Assembly: GCA_041655765.1 (NCBI GenBank)
Contig: JBBAEU010000011.1
Coordinates: forward strand, 1-64,000
DNA length: 64,000 bases
Source: Brumimicrobium sp041655765
Lineage (GTDB): Bacteria > Bacteroidota > Bacteroidia > Flavobacteriales_D > Crocinitomicaceae
Direction: 5' to 3'
Below, one piece after another: positions 27,071-36,347 of this stretch (position 1 is its first letter; each line of letters starts with the position of its first letter). The position numbers were made by a program, and so were the translations under genes. The notes beneath the pieces are model-generated. The model was not told the origin of the DNA. It ran no database searches and saw only the letters and a list, made by a program, of their open reading frames with translations.

Positions 27071-28465
27071 ATGGTAGATATGATGGTTGAAGACTTAAGA
27101 GCAACATTGCTTTCATTAGTAAAAATGGAAGATTGGAAGACTTTGAAGCAGGAGATAGAGGATTTGGAGCCATTTCAAATATCAGAAGTTTTTGAGGGCG
27201 GAGATGCTACTGTACGTGATAAAATAATTATTTTTCGATTATTAAATAAACAACAAACTAAAGATGTTTTTAAACTCCTTTCTCATGACCAACAACAAGA
27301 AATAATAGAAGGTTTAGCAGAAAACGCCAACAAAATTGCACAAATTTTAAATGACATTGACCCAGACGATAGGACAGCTTTTTTAGAAGAACTACCTGCT
27401 GAAGTTTCAAGAGAATTAATTCGGCAATTGTCACCAGAACAACGCGCAATTACCAATCAACTTCTTGGTTACCCTAAAGAAAGTATTGGTCGATTGATGA
27501 CAACCCAATACGTTGCTATCAAACCACATTATACAGTTGAAAGAGCTTTTCAGCACATTAGAAAATATGGGGTAGATTCTGAGACTTTAAACATCATCTA
27601 CATAGTTGATAAAGATGGAAGATTAATTGATGATATTCGGATTAGAGATTTGATTTTTGCCGAATCAGATAAATTGGTTGGTGACCTTGTGAACAATCAG
27701 TTTGTTTCTTTGAATGCTTATGATGACCAAGAAAAAGCGATTTCTGTGTTTAAGGATTATTCAATGGTAGCACTTCCTGTTATTGACCAAGACGGAGTTT
27801 TACTTGGAATTGTTACCTTTGATGATATCATGGACGTTGCAGATGATGAGTCTTCAGAAGATTTCCACAAGTTTAGCGCAATGCAAAGCTCTATTGGGAA
27901 TCCACTAAAGGCAAGGGTTATTGATTTATATAAAAACCGCGTTTTATGGCTGGTTGCCCTTGTATTTATGAATGTGTTTTCTGGAGCAGCACTGGCTAGT
28001 TATGAAAATGTTATTCAACATGTCGTGGCCTTAATTTTCTTCTTTCCATTATTAATCAATAGTGGAGGAAACGCAGGTTCTCAAACGGCAACTCTGATGG
28101 TACGCTCCATCGCGATGGGAGATGTTAAACCAAGCGATTGGTTTAAATTGATTGGAAAAGAATTGGTGGTTTCTCTTTTACTGGGGATAACCATGGCATT
28201 AGGTGTGACTATTATTGCAAATTTTCGTGCTCCAGAAACTGTAATTGTAGTGTCTTTGGCGATGATAATTATTGTTATATGGAGTAGTTTAGTCGGTCTT
28301 TTATTACCATTTATTTTTACAAAACTTAAATTTGACCCTGCTACGGCAAGTGCTCCCCTGATTACAACAATTGCTGATATCAGCGGTGTGATAATTTATT
28401 TTGGATTAGCATCTTGGTATTTCGCTGATGAAATTCAAGAAGTTGCTACACAATTGCCAATGTAA
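27071..28465 (+). CDS. mgtE: Magnesium transporter MgtE
   Basis: 464 residues with the family architecture. An N-terminal superhelical MgtE-N domain spans about 20-130 (DIDPDDRTAFLEELPAEVSR), two CBS domains span about 135-262 (GVLLGIVTFDDIMDVADDE), then a connecting helix and five transmembrane segments carrying the pore motif INSGGNAGSQTATLMVRSIA. It is a Mg2+ channel gated by cytosolic Mg2+ through the CBS region. The start could also be Met4 or Met5. Confidence 0.95.
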   Translation: MVDMMVEDLRATLLSLVKMEDWKTLKQEIEDLEPFQISEVFEGGDATVRDKIIIFRLLNKQQTKDVFKLLSHDQQQEIIEGLAENANKIAQILNDIDPDDRTAFLEELPAEVSRELIRQLSPEQRAITNQLLGYPKESIGRLMTTQYVAIKPHYTVERAFQHIRKYGVDSETLNIIYIVDKDGRLIDDIRIRDLIFAESDKLVGDLVNNQFVSLNAYDDQEKAISVFKDYSMVALPVIDQDGVLLGIVTFDDIMDVADDESSEDFHKFSAMQSSIGNPLKARVIDLYKNRVLWLVALVFMNVFSGAALASYENVIQHVVALIFFFPLLINSGGNAGSQTATLMVRSIAMGDVKPSDWFKLIGKELVVSLLLGITMALGVTIIANFRAPETVIVVSLAMIIIVIWSSLVGLLLPFIFTKLKFDPATASAPLITTIADISGVIIYFGLASWYFADEIQEVATQLPM

Positions 28466-28484
28466 AATATGTGTTTATTTTATT

Positions 28485-29327
28485 CTAATGTTGAATCCTA
28501 GCTGTTAAAATAGGTAGAGGACTCGATTTCATAATATCTGTTGTGATAGAACCATTAAATAATCGAGCTAAACCACGTCTTCCTCGAGTAGCAGTAGCTA
28601 CTAAATCAGCATCAACCTTCTGTGCAAATTCATTAATTCCTGATTGAACGTCCTCAGAGGTCCAAATGTGGCAGTCGAAGTTTGTTAATCCATTTGTAGA
28701 TGCGAAATTTTCCATGGTATCTAGCATTGGACCAGCATAATAGAAATCATTTTTTGTAACTACCCTTACCATTTCAATTTTTGCATCGAAAACTTTAGCA
28801 AAATCTATAACTTTCTTAAAAGATTCATCAATTCCATCACCAAAATCACTAGCAAACACTATGCTCTTAATTTGAGGGTTCTTTATTTCTTCTCGAAGGG
28901 TTAAGACAGGTATTTTTGAAAGCCTAACAATCTTGTCAGTATTACTTCCAATAAAGAAGTCGTTTAAATATCCAGAAGACCCATGTGTACCCATGACAAT
29001 TAAGTCAATTTCGTGTTGTTCTGCTTGGCTAATAATATCTTCATAAACCCCTGAATATTGAATAGCGGAAACAGCATTGACACCTTTTAGAAAATCTTGA
29101 GAAAATAAATTTTCAAAATTCATCTTAATCTTTTTTAAGATAAATAACCCTTCTGCAATATCTTGCTTTGTTCTTGTCGGACCAGAACCCACAGCATAAT
29201 CTGGTATTGTCACAGAATTTAAAAAATAAATTCTTGCGTCTAACTTTTTGGCTAGAAATGCAGCAAATTTAGAGGCGTTTAAAGCGTATTCAGAAAAATC
29301 TGTCGGTACGAGAATCTTTTTAATCAT
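28485..29327 (-). CDS. Universal stress protein, two UspA domains
   Basis: 280 residues in two tandem UspA folds, about 1-145 and 150-280. The first has DFSEYALNASKFAAFLAKKL and the ATP-binding pattern GTHGSSGYLNDFFIGS (G-x2-G-x9-G-S). The second keeps TATRGRRGLARLFNGSIT. It is likely a cytosolic nucleotide-binding stress protein; the precise role is unknown. It is convergent with mgtE and 20 bp from it. Confidence 0.9.
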   Translation of the reverse strand: MIKKILVPTDFSEYALNASKFAAFLAKKLDARIYFLNSVTIPDYAVGSGPTRTKQDIAEGLFILKKIKMNFENLFSQDFLKGVNAVSAIQYSGVYEDIISQAEQHEIDLIVMGTHGSSGYLNDFFIGSNTDKIVRLSKIPVLTLREEIKNPQIKSIVFASDFGDGIDESFKKVIDFAKVFDAKIEMVRVVTKNDFYYAGPMLDTMENFASTNGLTNFDCHIWTSEDVQSGINEFAQKVDADLVATATRGRRGLARLFNGSITTDIMKSSPLPILTARIQH

Positions 29328-29475
29328 GTTGATACAGTTTTATTTAAATAATATTTTCTTGCTTATAAATATATAAAATATAAATAAGCCTATTTATGAT
29401 ATTAATCATTAAACATGGGAATTAACTTTTTTTAGAATCATTATAAACATGACTTAATAAGTTATCTCATAATAA

Positions 29476-29724
29476 TTAGACAGCTTCTACTGAATTGATC
29501 TCTGGTGCTACTTCCCTAATTGCTTGTTCAATTCCCACTTTCATTGTCATATTACTCATAGAACAATCATTACAATTTCCTAGTAATTTAATTTTGACAA
29601 CATTATCATTCGTGATTTCTACAAATTCAACATCGCCACCATCTTTGTGTAAATACGGTCGCAATTGTTCCAAAGCATTTAATATGATGCTTTCTAATTT
29701 CGTTTTGTTTTTTATTCTCCCCAT
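29476..29724 (-). CDS. NifU C-terminal domain (Nfu-type) iron-sulfur carrier
   Basis: 82 residues forming a single Nfu domain: ALEQLRPYLHKDGGDVEFVE, then the cluster-binding CxxC in GNCNDCSMSNMTMKVGIEQA. Such proteins carry and hand over 4Fe-4S clusters. It is 11 bp downstream of the Mrp gene on the same strand, so the two form an iron-sulfur assembly unit. The 148-bp spacer to the stress-protein gene holds no gene. Confidence 0.92.
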   Translation of the reverse strand: MGRIKNKTKLESIILNALEQLRPYLHKDGGDVEFVEITNDNVVKIKLLGNCNDCSMSNMTMKVGIEQAIREVAPEINSVEAV

Positions 29725-29735
29725 GTTTTCTTTAT

Positions 29736-30788
29736 TTAATTAGTAATTTCTATGATTTTCTTAGAAATATCTTCAAAAGCCTGTGATACAATTGTGTTTT
29801 GTTGTAAAATTGCTGGCCTCCCAATATCACTAGACTCACGAATACTTTGAACCAATGGAATTTGTCCTAAGAACCTTTGTTCCATTCCTTCAGCTAAATT
29901 TTTAACGCCATCCCTTCCAAAAATATAATATTTATTATCAGGAAGTTCTTCTGGAGTAAACCAAGACATGTTTTCAATCAATCCAAGAATGGGAACTTTA
30001 ATTCCATCCATCATAAACATTGCAACCCCTCTTCTGGCATCAGCTAGAGCGACTTCTTGTGGTGTAGAAACGATGATTGCACCATCTACCGGAATTTTCT
30101 GAACCAAAGACAAATGAATATCACCTGTTCCTGGAGGTAAATCAACCAAAAGATAATCCATTTCGCCCCAATGGGTTTCTGTAAACATTTGGTTTAGTGC
30201 TTTTGAAGCCATTGGACCTCTCCATACTACGGCATCTGTTGCTTTTGTAAAAAATCCAATCGACATAACTTGGATTCCAAAAGAGGTTACAGGAAGCATC
30301 TTGGTTTGTCCGTTAACTTCTCCCGTGCCTGGTCGCTCACCTACTAAGCCAAACATGGTAGGCATTGAAGGACCATAAATATCCGCATCTACAATTCCTA
30401 CTTTATATCCGAGTTTTGCCAAACCGCCTGCTAAATTCGCTGTAACAGTTGATTTGCCAACACCACCTTTCCCTGAAGCAATGGCAATGATGTTTTTAAC
30501 ATCAGGTAAAACTTTTCTCTTTTCAGATCGCTCCTCCTGCTTCATTCCTTCTAAGCTCAATACTACTTCACATTGACCACTATAAGCTTTTTTAAGTGTA
30601 TAATTTATAATTTGTTGAAGTTTTCTTCTTGCATGTAAAGCAGGATTAACAACCGCAACAGTAAGTATTATCTTGTTCCCTTCGATTTCTAGATTTTTGA
30701 CTAAATTCTGAGAAACAATGTCTTTATTCAAATCGGGTTCAATAACATTTGATAGAGCATCTAAAACTCCTTCCCTTGTAATTTCCAT
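29736..30788 (-). CDS. Mrp/ApbC-type iron-sulfur carrier ATPase
   Basis: 350 residues. An N-terminal MIP18/DUF59 domain spans about 1-85. A P-loop ATPase follows with the deviant Walker A IASGKGGVGKSTVTANLAGG, VDADIYGPSMPTMFG, DYLLVDLPPGTGDIHLSLVQ and STPQEVALADARRGVAMF. No CxxC pair is obvious near the C-terminus. It delivers Fe-S clusters to apoproteins, consistent with the Nfu gene just downstream. A TAAATTTG box lies upstream on the minus strand. Confidence 0.93.
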   Translation of the reverse strand: MEITREGVLDALSNVIEPDLNKDIVSQNLVKNLEIEGNKIILTVAVVNPALHARRKLQQIINYTLKKAYSGQCEVVLSLEGMKQEERSEKRKVLPDVKNIIAIASGKGGVGKSTVTANLAGGLAKLGYKVGIVDADIYGPSMPTMFGLVGERPGTGEVNGQTKMLPVTSFGIQVMSIGFFTKATDAVVWRGPMASKALNQMFTETHWGEMDYLLVDLPPGTGDIHLSLVQKIPVDGAIIVSTPQEVALADARRGVAMFMMDGIKVPILGLIENMSWFTPEELPDNKYYIFGRDGVKNLAEGMEQRFLGQIPLVQSIRESSDIGRPAILQQNTIVSQAFEDISKKIIEITN

Positions 30789-30813
30789 ATATTTATCATA
30801 ATCAATTTACATA

Positions 30814-30821
30814 CAAATTTA
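30814..30821 (-). promoter_or_regulatory. -7 box TAAATTTG upstream of the Mrp gene
   Basis: CAAATTTA on the plus strand reads TAAATTTG on the minus strand, 26 bp upstream of the ATG at 30788. No clear -33 element is seen. Confidence 0.45.
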
Positions 30822-30941
30822 ATGTTTATTTAGACTAAATACGTGAAAAAGCACTTTTAATTAGTTAGATATGATTAAAATCAATTTCATAAGAGCCTAC
30901 TTTAGATTTTTTTTTGTATTATCACCTCAAAGTTATTAAAA

Positions 30942-31568
30942 ATGAAGAACAGTATATATTTATTTGCCCTTTTATTATTTGTTTCATGTGGTGAGCAAGT
31001 TCAAGGGAATATAAACAAAACCGAAGATAATCAAATTGATAATACAGCCACTGATGTTGAAGAAGAATTATTAGAGTTTGAAAACGAATTGGAGTTTGCA
31101 AGGTTTTGTCTCGACCAACTTAAAGAAGAAAATTTTCAAGGGTTAAAGAAGTATGCAAATGCGGAAATATTATTTTCTCCTTATGCTTACATTGACCTAA
31201 AGACTGTGCGAAGCATTGATTTGGATGATTTTGATACTTCAGATGAAGAAATATATTTTTGGGGGATTTATGACGGAAAAGGTGATTCAATTCTATTGAC
31301 GAACCATGAATATTTACAAAAGTATGTTTTCAATTTTGACTATAATGATGGATCAATTAAAACCCAGATTTATACGGATAAACCGAATGCTTATGGAAGT
31401 GAACTTCATAACATCCAAGAGGTTTATGCAGGAGATACATACGTAGAATTTTATAAATCTCCATCAGAGGAAGGGTATTTGGATTGGAATGCTCTGTTAA
31501 TCGTAGTTGAAACAATCGATGGACAATATTTCTTAAGAGCAATTATTCATAACCAATGGACAATATAG
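30942..31568 (+). CDS. Hypothetical lipoprotein
   Basis: 208 residues with a lipoprotein signal peptide (MKNSIYLFALLLFVSCGEQV, lipobox LFVSC). An acidic linker and a globular region follow (FENELEFARFCLDQLKEENF; YFWGIYDGKGDSILLTNHEY). I do not recognise the family. It is probably anchored at the outer membrane facing the periplasm. It stands alone, divergent from the Mrp gene. The 266-bp spacer to recQ holds only a weak GGCTTT/AAAGCC hairpin near 31571 and a TATCTTCG box at 31785-31792. Confidence 0.75.
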   Translation: MKNSIYLFALLLFVSCGEQVQGNINKTEDNQIDNTATDVEEELLEFENELEFARFCLDQLKEENFQGLKKYANAEILFSPYAYIDLKTVRSIDLDDFDTSDEEIYFWGIYDGKGDSILLTNHEYLQKYVFNFDYNDGSIKTQIYTDKPNAYGSELHNIQEVYAGDTYVEFYKSPSEEGYLDWNALLIVVETIDGQYFLRAIIHNQWTI

Positions 31569-31834
31569 ACGGCTTTTTATGATTTAAAGCCTTTCCAATA
31601 AATTTTTTCAAAGAAAATTTTTATAATCCAAAAATAGGTCTTATCTTAACGGATATATTTTTAATTAAGGATTAAAATAGAAGAACAAAATAGAAGTTGT
31701 CGAAGGAAATGATGTTTTGGTCTATTTTAACAATCAATAAGATAATTAATTGGATTCCAAATGTGCCATTTTAATCTTAAGAGTTATCTTCGTATTGTAG
31801 TATATTTTCTATTTTATAAGGAAAAATTTTTATT

Positions 31835-34021
31835 ATGGCTAATTTAGTAGCATCTGATTTAGGTTTTGCGCTTCGCAAGTATTTTGGGTATGATAATTTT
31901 CGTGGTGATCAGGAAGCAATCATTTCAAGTGTTTTAGAAAAAAAGAACACTTTTGTTATAATGCCAACAGGAGGAGGAAAGTCTTTGTGTTATCAACTCC
32001 CTGCCCTAATTCAAGATGGAACAGCGATTATTGTTTCTCCACTTATTGCACTTATGAAAAATCAAGTAGATGCAATAAGAAGTGTAAGCGAAGATGATTC
32101 AATCGCCCACGTACTGAATAGTTCTTTATCTAAAACTGAAATTAAGCAGGTAAAGGATGATATCATGAATGGAAAAACTAAGCTTCTTTATGTTGCTCCT
32201 GAATCTCTTACAAAACAAGCAAACATTGATTTTTTCACTTCTGTGAAAATCTCATTTTTTGCTATTGATGAAGCACATTGTATTTCAGAGTGGGGACATG
32301 ATTTTAGACCTGAATACAGGCGATTAAGAGAAATTTTTGAGGCAATCTCAGATGTTCCTATTATTGCATTGACAGCAACTGCAACACCAAAGGTTCAGGC
32401 AGATATTCAAAAAAACCTAAACATGGTTGATGCCAATGTTTTTAAAGCATCCTTCAACAGAGATAATCTTTATTATGAGGTTAGACCGAAAAATGATGTC
32501 GTTAAAGAAATTGTTAAATATATCAGAAATAGAAAAGGGAAATCTGGAATTATCTATTGTCTTTCTAGGAAAAAAGTTGAGCAACTCGCAGAAGTCTTGC
32601 GCGTAAATGGAATTAATGCCTTAGCATATCACGCGGGTATGGATTCTGCAACTCGGTCAAAACATCAGGACATGTTCCTCATGGAAGATGTTGATGTGAT
32701 TGTGGCTACAATTGCCTTTGGTATGGGCATCGATAAGCCAGATGTTCGTTTTGTTATCCATCACGATATTCCAAAATCACTAGAAAGTTATTACCAAGAA
32801 ACAGGTCGTGCTGGAAGAGACGGAGGTGTTGGTGAATGTCTTGCGTTTTACTCATATAAAGACATTGAAAAATTAGAAAAATTTCTTCATGGTTCACCCG
32901 TGGCTGAACAAGAAATCGGAAGGCAACTACTCAACGAGGTGGTTTCTTATTCCGAAACTTCAGTTTGCAGAAGAAGATTTTTGCTCCACTATTTTGGGGA
33001 AGATTATGGTAAAGATAGTTGCGATAGTATGTGTGATAACTGTCGTCATCCAAAAGAGAAATTTGAGGGGCAAAAGTATATTTTGAATCTCTTAAATGCT
33101 GTGATTGACACAAAAGAAACCCAAAGGTCAGATTATTTGTGTGCTTATATCATGGGCGAGAAAACTTCTGAAATAAAATCGTATAAACATGACGAACTAC
33201 CAAGTTTCGGAGTTGGTAAGGGTGATAGCAAATCGTTTTGGAATGCGGTGATTAGACAGGCTATTGTGACTGGGTTTTTATCTAAAGATATAGAAACTTA
33301 TGGAATTTTATTGATGACAGATAAGGGAAGGGAGTTTCTAAAAAATCCATCTTCTATTATGTTGGCAAAAGACCATGATTATTCTGATGTAGAAGATGAT
33401 GATGTTCCTTTGGGTGGTTTGAAAGATGTTTTCGATGAGGTACTTTATCAAGCATTGTTAGATTTGAGAAAACAAATTTCTAAGGAAAAATCAATTCCGC
33501 CTTTTGTTATCTTCCAAGAAGACAGCTTGAAAGAAATGTCGTTCCAATATCCGATAAGTATGGAAGAGTTAAGTACAATTTCGGGAGTTGGCCAAGGTAA
33601 GGCGACACGATATGGAAAACCTTTCTTAGCACTTATTGAACAATATGTGGAAGACAATGAAATTGAGCGACCGCAAGATATGGTAGTTAAGTCTTTGGTT
33701 AATCGATCTGGATTAAAAGTACAGCTGATTCAAAATATCGACAGAAAACTCTCTTTGGAAGATATTAGCGAGGCGCAAGGGAAAACCATGGACGGGCTAA
33801 TTGAAGAAATTGAAGGAATTGTAAACTCTGGAACGCGTGTCAATATCAATTACTATATTGATGAGATTTTGGACGAAGATAATCAACAAGAAATTTACGA
33901 TTATTTTCTTGAAGCTGAATCTGATTCAATAGATGAGGCGTATGAAGAATTTGATGGTGACTATTCAGAAGAAGAGCTGAGATTAATGCGCATTAAGTTT
34001 ATGTCTGAAATGGCAAACTAA
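31835..34021 (+). CDS. recQ: ATP-dependent DNA helicase RecQ
   Basis: 728 residues. Helicase motifs are MPTGGGKSLCYQLP, VSPLIALMKNQVDAI, DEAHCISEWGHDFRPEYRRL, LTATATPKVQADI, and YYQETGRAGRDGG. The RecQ zinc domain has CRRRFLLHYFGEDYGKDSC plus CDNC. An RQC winged helix and an HRDC domain (about 530-615) follow, then an acidic C-terminal extension of about 110 residues. It unwinds DNA 3' to 5' in recombination repair. Length matches long Bacteroidota RecQ proteins. Confidence 0.96.
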   Translation: MANLVASDLGFALRKYFGYDNFRGDQEAIISSVLEKKNTFVIMPTGGGKSLCYQLPALIQDGTAIIVSPLIALMKNQVDAIRSVSEDDSIAHVLNSSLSKTEIKQVKDDIMNGKTKLLYVAPESLTKQANIDFFTSVKISFFAIDEAHCISEWGHDFRPEYRRLREIFEAISDVPIIALTATATPKVQADIQKNLNMVDANVFKASFNRDNLYYEVRPKNDVVKEIVKYIRNRKGKSGIIYCLSRKKVEQLAEVLRVNGINALAYHAGMDSATRSKHQDMFLMEDVDVIVATIAFGMGIDKPDVRFVIHHDIPKSLESYYQETGRAGRDGGVGECLAFYSYKDIEKLEKFLHGSPVAEQEIGRQLLNEVVSYSETSVCRRRFLLHYFGEDYGKDSCDSMCDNCRHPKEKFEGQKYILNLLNAVIDTKETQRSDYLCAYIMGEKTSEIKSYKHDELPSFGVGKGDSKSFWNAVIRQAIVTGFLSKDIETYGILLMTDKGREFLKNPSSIMLAKDHDYSDVEDDDVPLGGLKDVFDEVLYQALLDLRKQISKEKSIPPFVIFQEDSLKEMSFQYPISMEELSTISGVGQGKATRYGKPFLALIEQYVEDNEIERPQDMVVKSLVNRSGLKVQLIQNIDRKLSLEDISEAQGKTMDGLIEEIEGIVNSGTRVNINYYIDEILDEDNQQEIYDYFLEAESDSIDEAYEEFDGDYSEEELRLMRIKFMSEMAN

Positions 34022-34025
34022 CTAT

Positions 34026-35222
34026 TCATTCTGAAATTCCACACATTGCCATCATTTGCATTCCAATAATTAAGGCTTGATTGTCGATGTTAAATCGTGG
34101 TGTATGTAGTCCATGAATGATTCCTTTATCTTCATTTTTAACGCCTAACCTAAAAAAACAGGTTGGAATTTCTTGGGCGTAATACGAAAAGTCCTCCGAG
34201 CCCATGCGTAATGGAATGTTAGGATTAACTCTATCTTTTCCGAGCCATTTTGTTGCTTCCTCAAGAAATTTCTGTGTAGTTTGAATGTCATTTTCTAAAA
34301 ATGGGTATCCACGACTAATGTTGATTTCAGCTTTTGCGTGATGTGCCTCAGCGATAAGTTTGGCTTGCCTTTCAATTTGATCTAACGCCTGGTTTCTCCA
34401 TGCTTCATTCATTGCCCTGAAAGTACCTTTAAGATATACTTTTTCAGGAATAATGTTTGTAGCTCCCATGGCTTCAAAATGGCCAAAAGTAAGTACACAA
34501 GGCAATGTTGGATCTGTATTCCTACTTACGATTTTTTGTAGCGAAGTAACAATCTCAGCTGCTACCAAAATACTGTCTATCGCCTCATGTGGTCGTGCAC
34601 CATGACCACCTTTTCCCATGACATTAATATAAATTTCATCGGACGAAGCCATAAATAATCCTTCTCGGGTTCCAATTTCTCCTACATCAATCTCGGGTGC
34701 ACTGTGCAATCCGTACATCTTAAAAACCTTAGGATTCTCTAAACATCCAGCCTTAATCATCATACTCGCTCCACCAGGATTTTTCTCTTCCCCAGGTTGG
34801 AAAATAAGTTTGACAGGATGAGGTAATTCATCTTTAATTTCAAGTAAAATTTCAGCTACGCCCAATAAAATTGCTGTATGAACATCATGCCCACAAGCAT
34901 GCATTACGCCTTCATTCTTTGATGCAAATTCAAACTCATTCTCTTCGTGAATTGGCAAAGCGTCAATGTCGGCTCTCAATCCTACGCATGGCTGATTGAA
35001 CGAATGATGGTCACCTTGTATTATTCCTACTACTCCTGTTTCTGCAACTCCTTTTTCATGTTTGATTCCGATTTTTGTAAGTTGCTCGGAAATATAATTC
35101 ATCGTATTATATTCTTTATAGGAAAGTTCAGGATGTTGGTGCAGATATTCACGGTGTTGTTTTACTTTTTCGAATAATTCTTCAGATTTATTGGTAATAT
35201 ATTTTTGGAAATTGAAGGCCAT
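34026..35222 (-). CDS. M20-family amidohydrolase (N-acyl-L-amino-acid amidohydrolase type)
   Basis: 398 residues. Metal and catalytic motifs of the M20D group are present: GLRADIDALPIHEENE, HACGHDVHTAILLG, FQPGEEKNPGGASMMI, the dimerisation-domain motif GKGGHGARPHEAIDSILVA, and RMGSEDFSYYAQEIP. It probably hydrolyses N-acyl or N-acetyl amino acids in the cytosol. It is convergent with recQ (4-bp gap) and divergent from the metallo-beta-lactamase-fold gene. Confidence 0.93.
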   Translation of the reverse strand: MAFNFQKYITNKSEELFEKVKQHREYLHQHPELSYKEYNTMNYISEQLTKIGIKHEKGVAETGVVGIIQGDHHSFNQPCVGLRADIDALPIHEENEFEFASKNEGVMHACGHDVHTAILLGVAEILLEIKDELPHPVKLIFQPGEEKNPGGASMMIKAGCLENPKVFKMYGLHSAPEIDVGEIGTREGLFMASSDEIYINVMGKGGHGARPHEAIDSILVAAEIVTSLQKIVSRNTDPTLPCVLTFGHFEAMGATNIIPEKVYLKGTFRAMNEAWRNQALDQIERQAKLIAEAHHAKAEINISRGYPFLENDIQTTQKFLEEATKWLGKDRVNPNIPLRMGSEDFSYYAQEIPTCFFRLGVKNEDKGIIHGLHTPRFNIDNQALIIGMQMMAMCGISE

Positions 35223-35256
35223 AATTTATATCTTATATTCGTTTGAATTTTTGATG

Positions 35257-35264
35257 TACTTTTG
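35257..35264 (+). promoter_or_regulatory. -7 box TACTTTTG upstream of the MBL-fold gene
   Basis: TAnnTTTG match 31 bp before the ATG at 35296. It supports that start over in-frame upstream codons at 35191, which would precede the transcript. Confidence 0.45.
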
Positions 35265-35295
35265 TACGAATTTAATATTAATTAAATTAAAAATA

Positions 35296-35934
35296 ATGAA
35301 GATTTCCAAATTTACTTTAAATCCCATACAAGAAAACACCTATATCGTGTCAGATGAAGACAATAATGCGGTTATTATCGATCCAGGCTGTTATTTTAGT
35401 GAAGAGCGTGAATTGATACGTAACCATATCGCCGAAAACAATTTGAATCTTATGGCTATTTTAAACACACATGGTCATTTAGATCATATTATGGGGAATG
35501 CTTTTTTGAAAAGAGAATATGGCGTTGACATTTATCTTCATCAATCTGATTTACCAACAATGGAAATGGCAAAGGTTAGTGCTGAAGTCTTTGGACTACG
35601 TGGCTTTGAAGAGTCTCCTACTCCTGATAAATTTATTAAAGAAGGTGAAATATTAACGTTTGGAAAAATTACTTTTGAAGTGATTTTTGGCCCAGGTCAT
35701 GCACCGGGACATGTTGCATTCTATAGTGGCGAAAATGATATTGTTATAAACGGAGATATATTGTTTAGGGGAAGTTATGGAAGGGTTGATTTACCTGGAG
35801 GAGATTTTCAAACTTTAAAACATACGATAATCGATAAAATGTTCAGACTACCTAATGAAACAGTCGTTTATTCTGGTCATGGTCCTGAAACAACCATTGG
35901 TTATGAAAAAGAAAACAATCCGATTTTGTGGTAA
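35296..35934 (+). CDS. Metallo-beta-lactamase-fold hydrolase (glyoxalase II-like)
   Basis: 212 residues from ATG 35296 (MKISKFTLNPIQENTYIVSD). The metal-binding motif THGHLDH is followed by GPGHAPGHVAF, INGDILFRGSYGRVDL and YSGHGPETTIGYEKENNP, as in glyoxalase II-related hydrolases. The substrate may be a thioester, but it cannot be assigned. The frame is open further upstream to 35191; that extension is hydrophobic, overlaps the divergent M20 gene and lies upstream of the promoter box, so it is not used. Confidence 0.9.
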   Translation: MKISKFTLNPIQENTYIVSDEDNNAVIIDPGCYFSEERELIRNHIAENNLNLMAILNTHGHLDHIMGNAFLKREYGVDIYLHQSDLPTMEMAKVSAEVFGLRGFEESPTPDKFIKEGEILTFGKITFEVIFGPGHAPGHVAFYSGENDIVINGDILFRGSYGRVDLPGGDFQTLKHTIIDKMFRLPNETVVYSGHGPETTIGYEKENNPILW

Positions 35935-35945
35935 TCAAGTATGAC

Positions 35946-36284
35946 TTACCTCACTTTACTAGTTGGTTTAACTTTTTTGATTTCATCATCATCATTGTTC
36001 GGGTCAGTAATAGGTACTATTGAATCTCCTTGAATTCCAGGATTGACTCCAGTTATTATGCCACCACTTCCAGGATTGTTGTCTTCTACGTCTGAATCAT
36101 TCTTACCTGGTTTTGTAGGAGGATTGTTTGAATTTGTATTATCCTGATTATTGTTCTTTAATTGATTAGATTCAGACTGTTCAAGATAAGTATTATCAAT
36201 ATTGTTAGGGACAATAACTTCTTTCTTACATCCAAAAGATATAAATATTATTGTAAACAATGCTATAAGGTTAATTTTTCGCAT
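35946..36284 (-). CDS. Small low-complexity lipoprotein
   Basis: 112 residues. The signal peptide has lipobox ISFGC (MRKINLIALFTIIFISFGCK). The rest is Asn/Asp/Pro/Gly-rich and probably disordered (NNNQDNTNSNNPPTKPGKND). No family is recognised. It lies just downstream of the propeller kinase on the same strand (63-bp gap) and may be co-transcribed with it. Confidence 0.65.
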   Translation of the reverse strand: MRKINLIALFTIIFISFGCKKEVIVPNNIDNTYLEQSESNQLKNNNQDNTNSNNPPTKPGKNDSDVEDNNPGSGGIITGVNPGIQGDSIVPITDPNNDDDEIKKVKPTSKVR

Positions 36285-36347
36285 AATTTTAATAAAATAA
36301 ATAATAATACAAACAAAGTCTTAGTCTAAATTATTAAACTTTTTTGT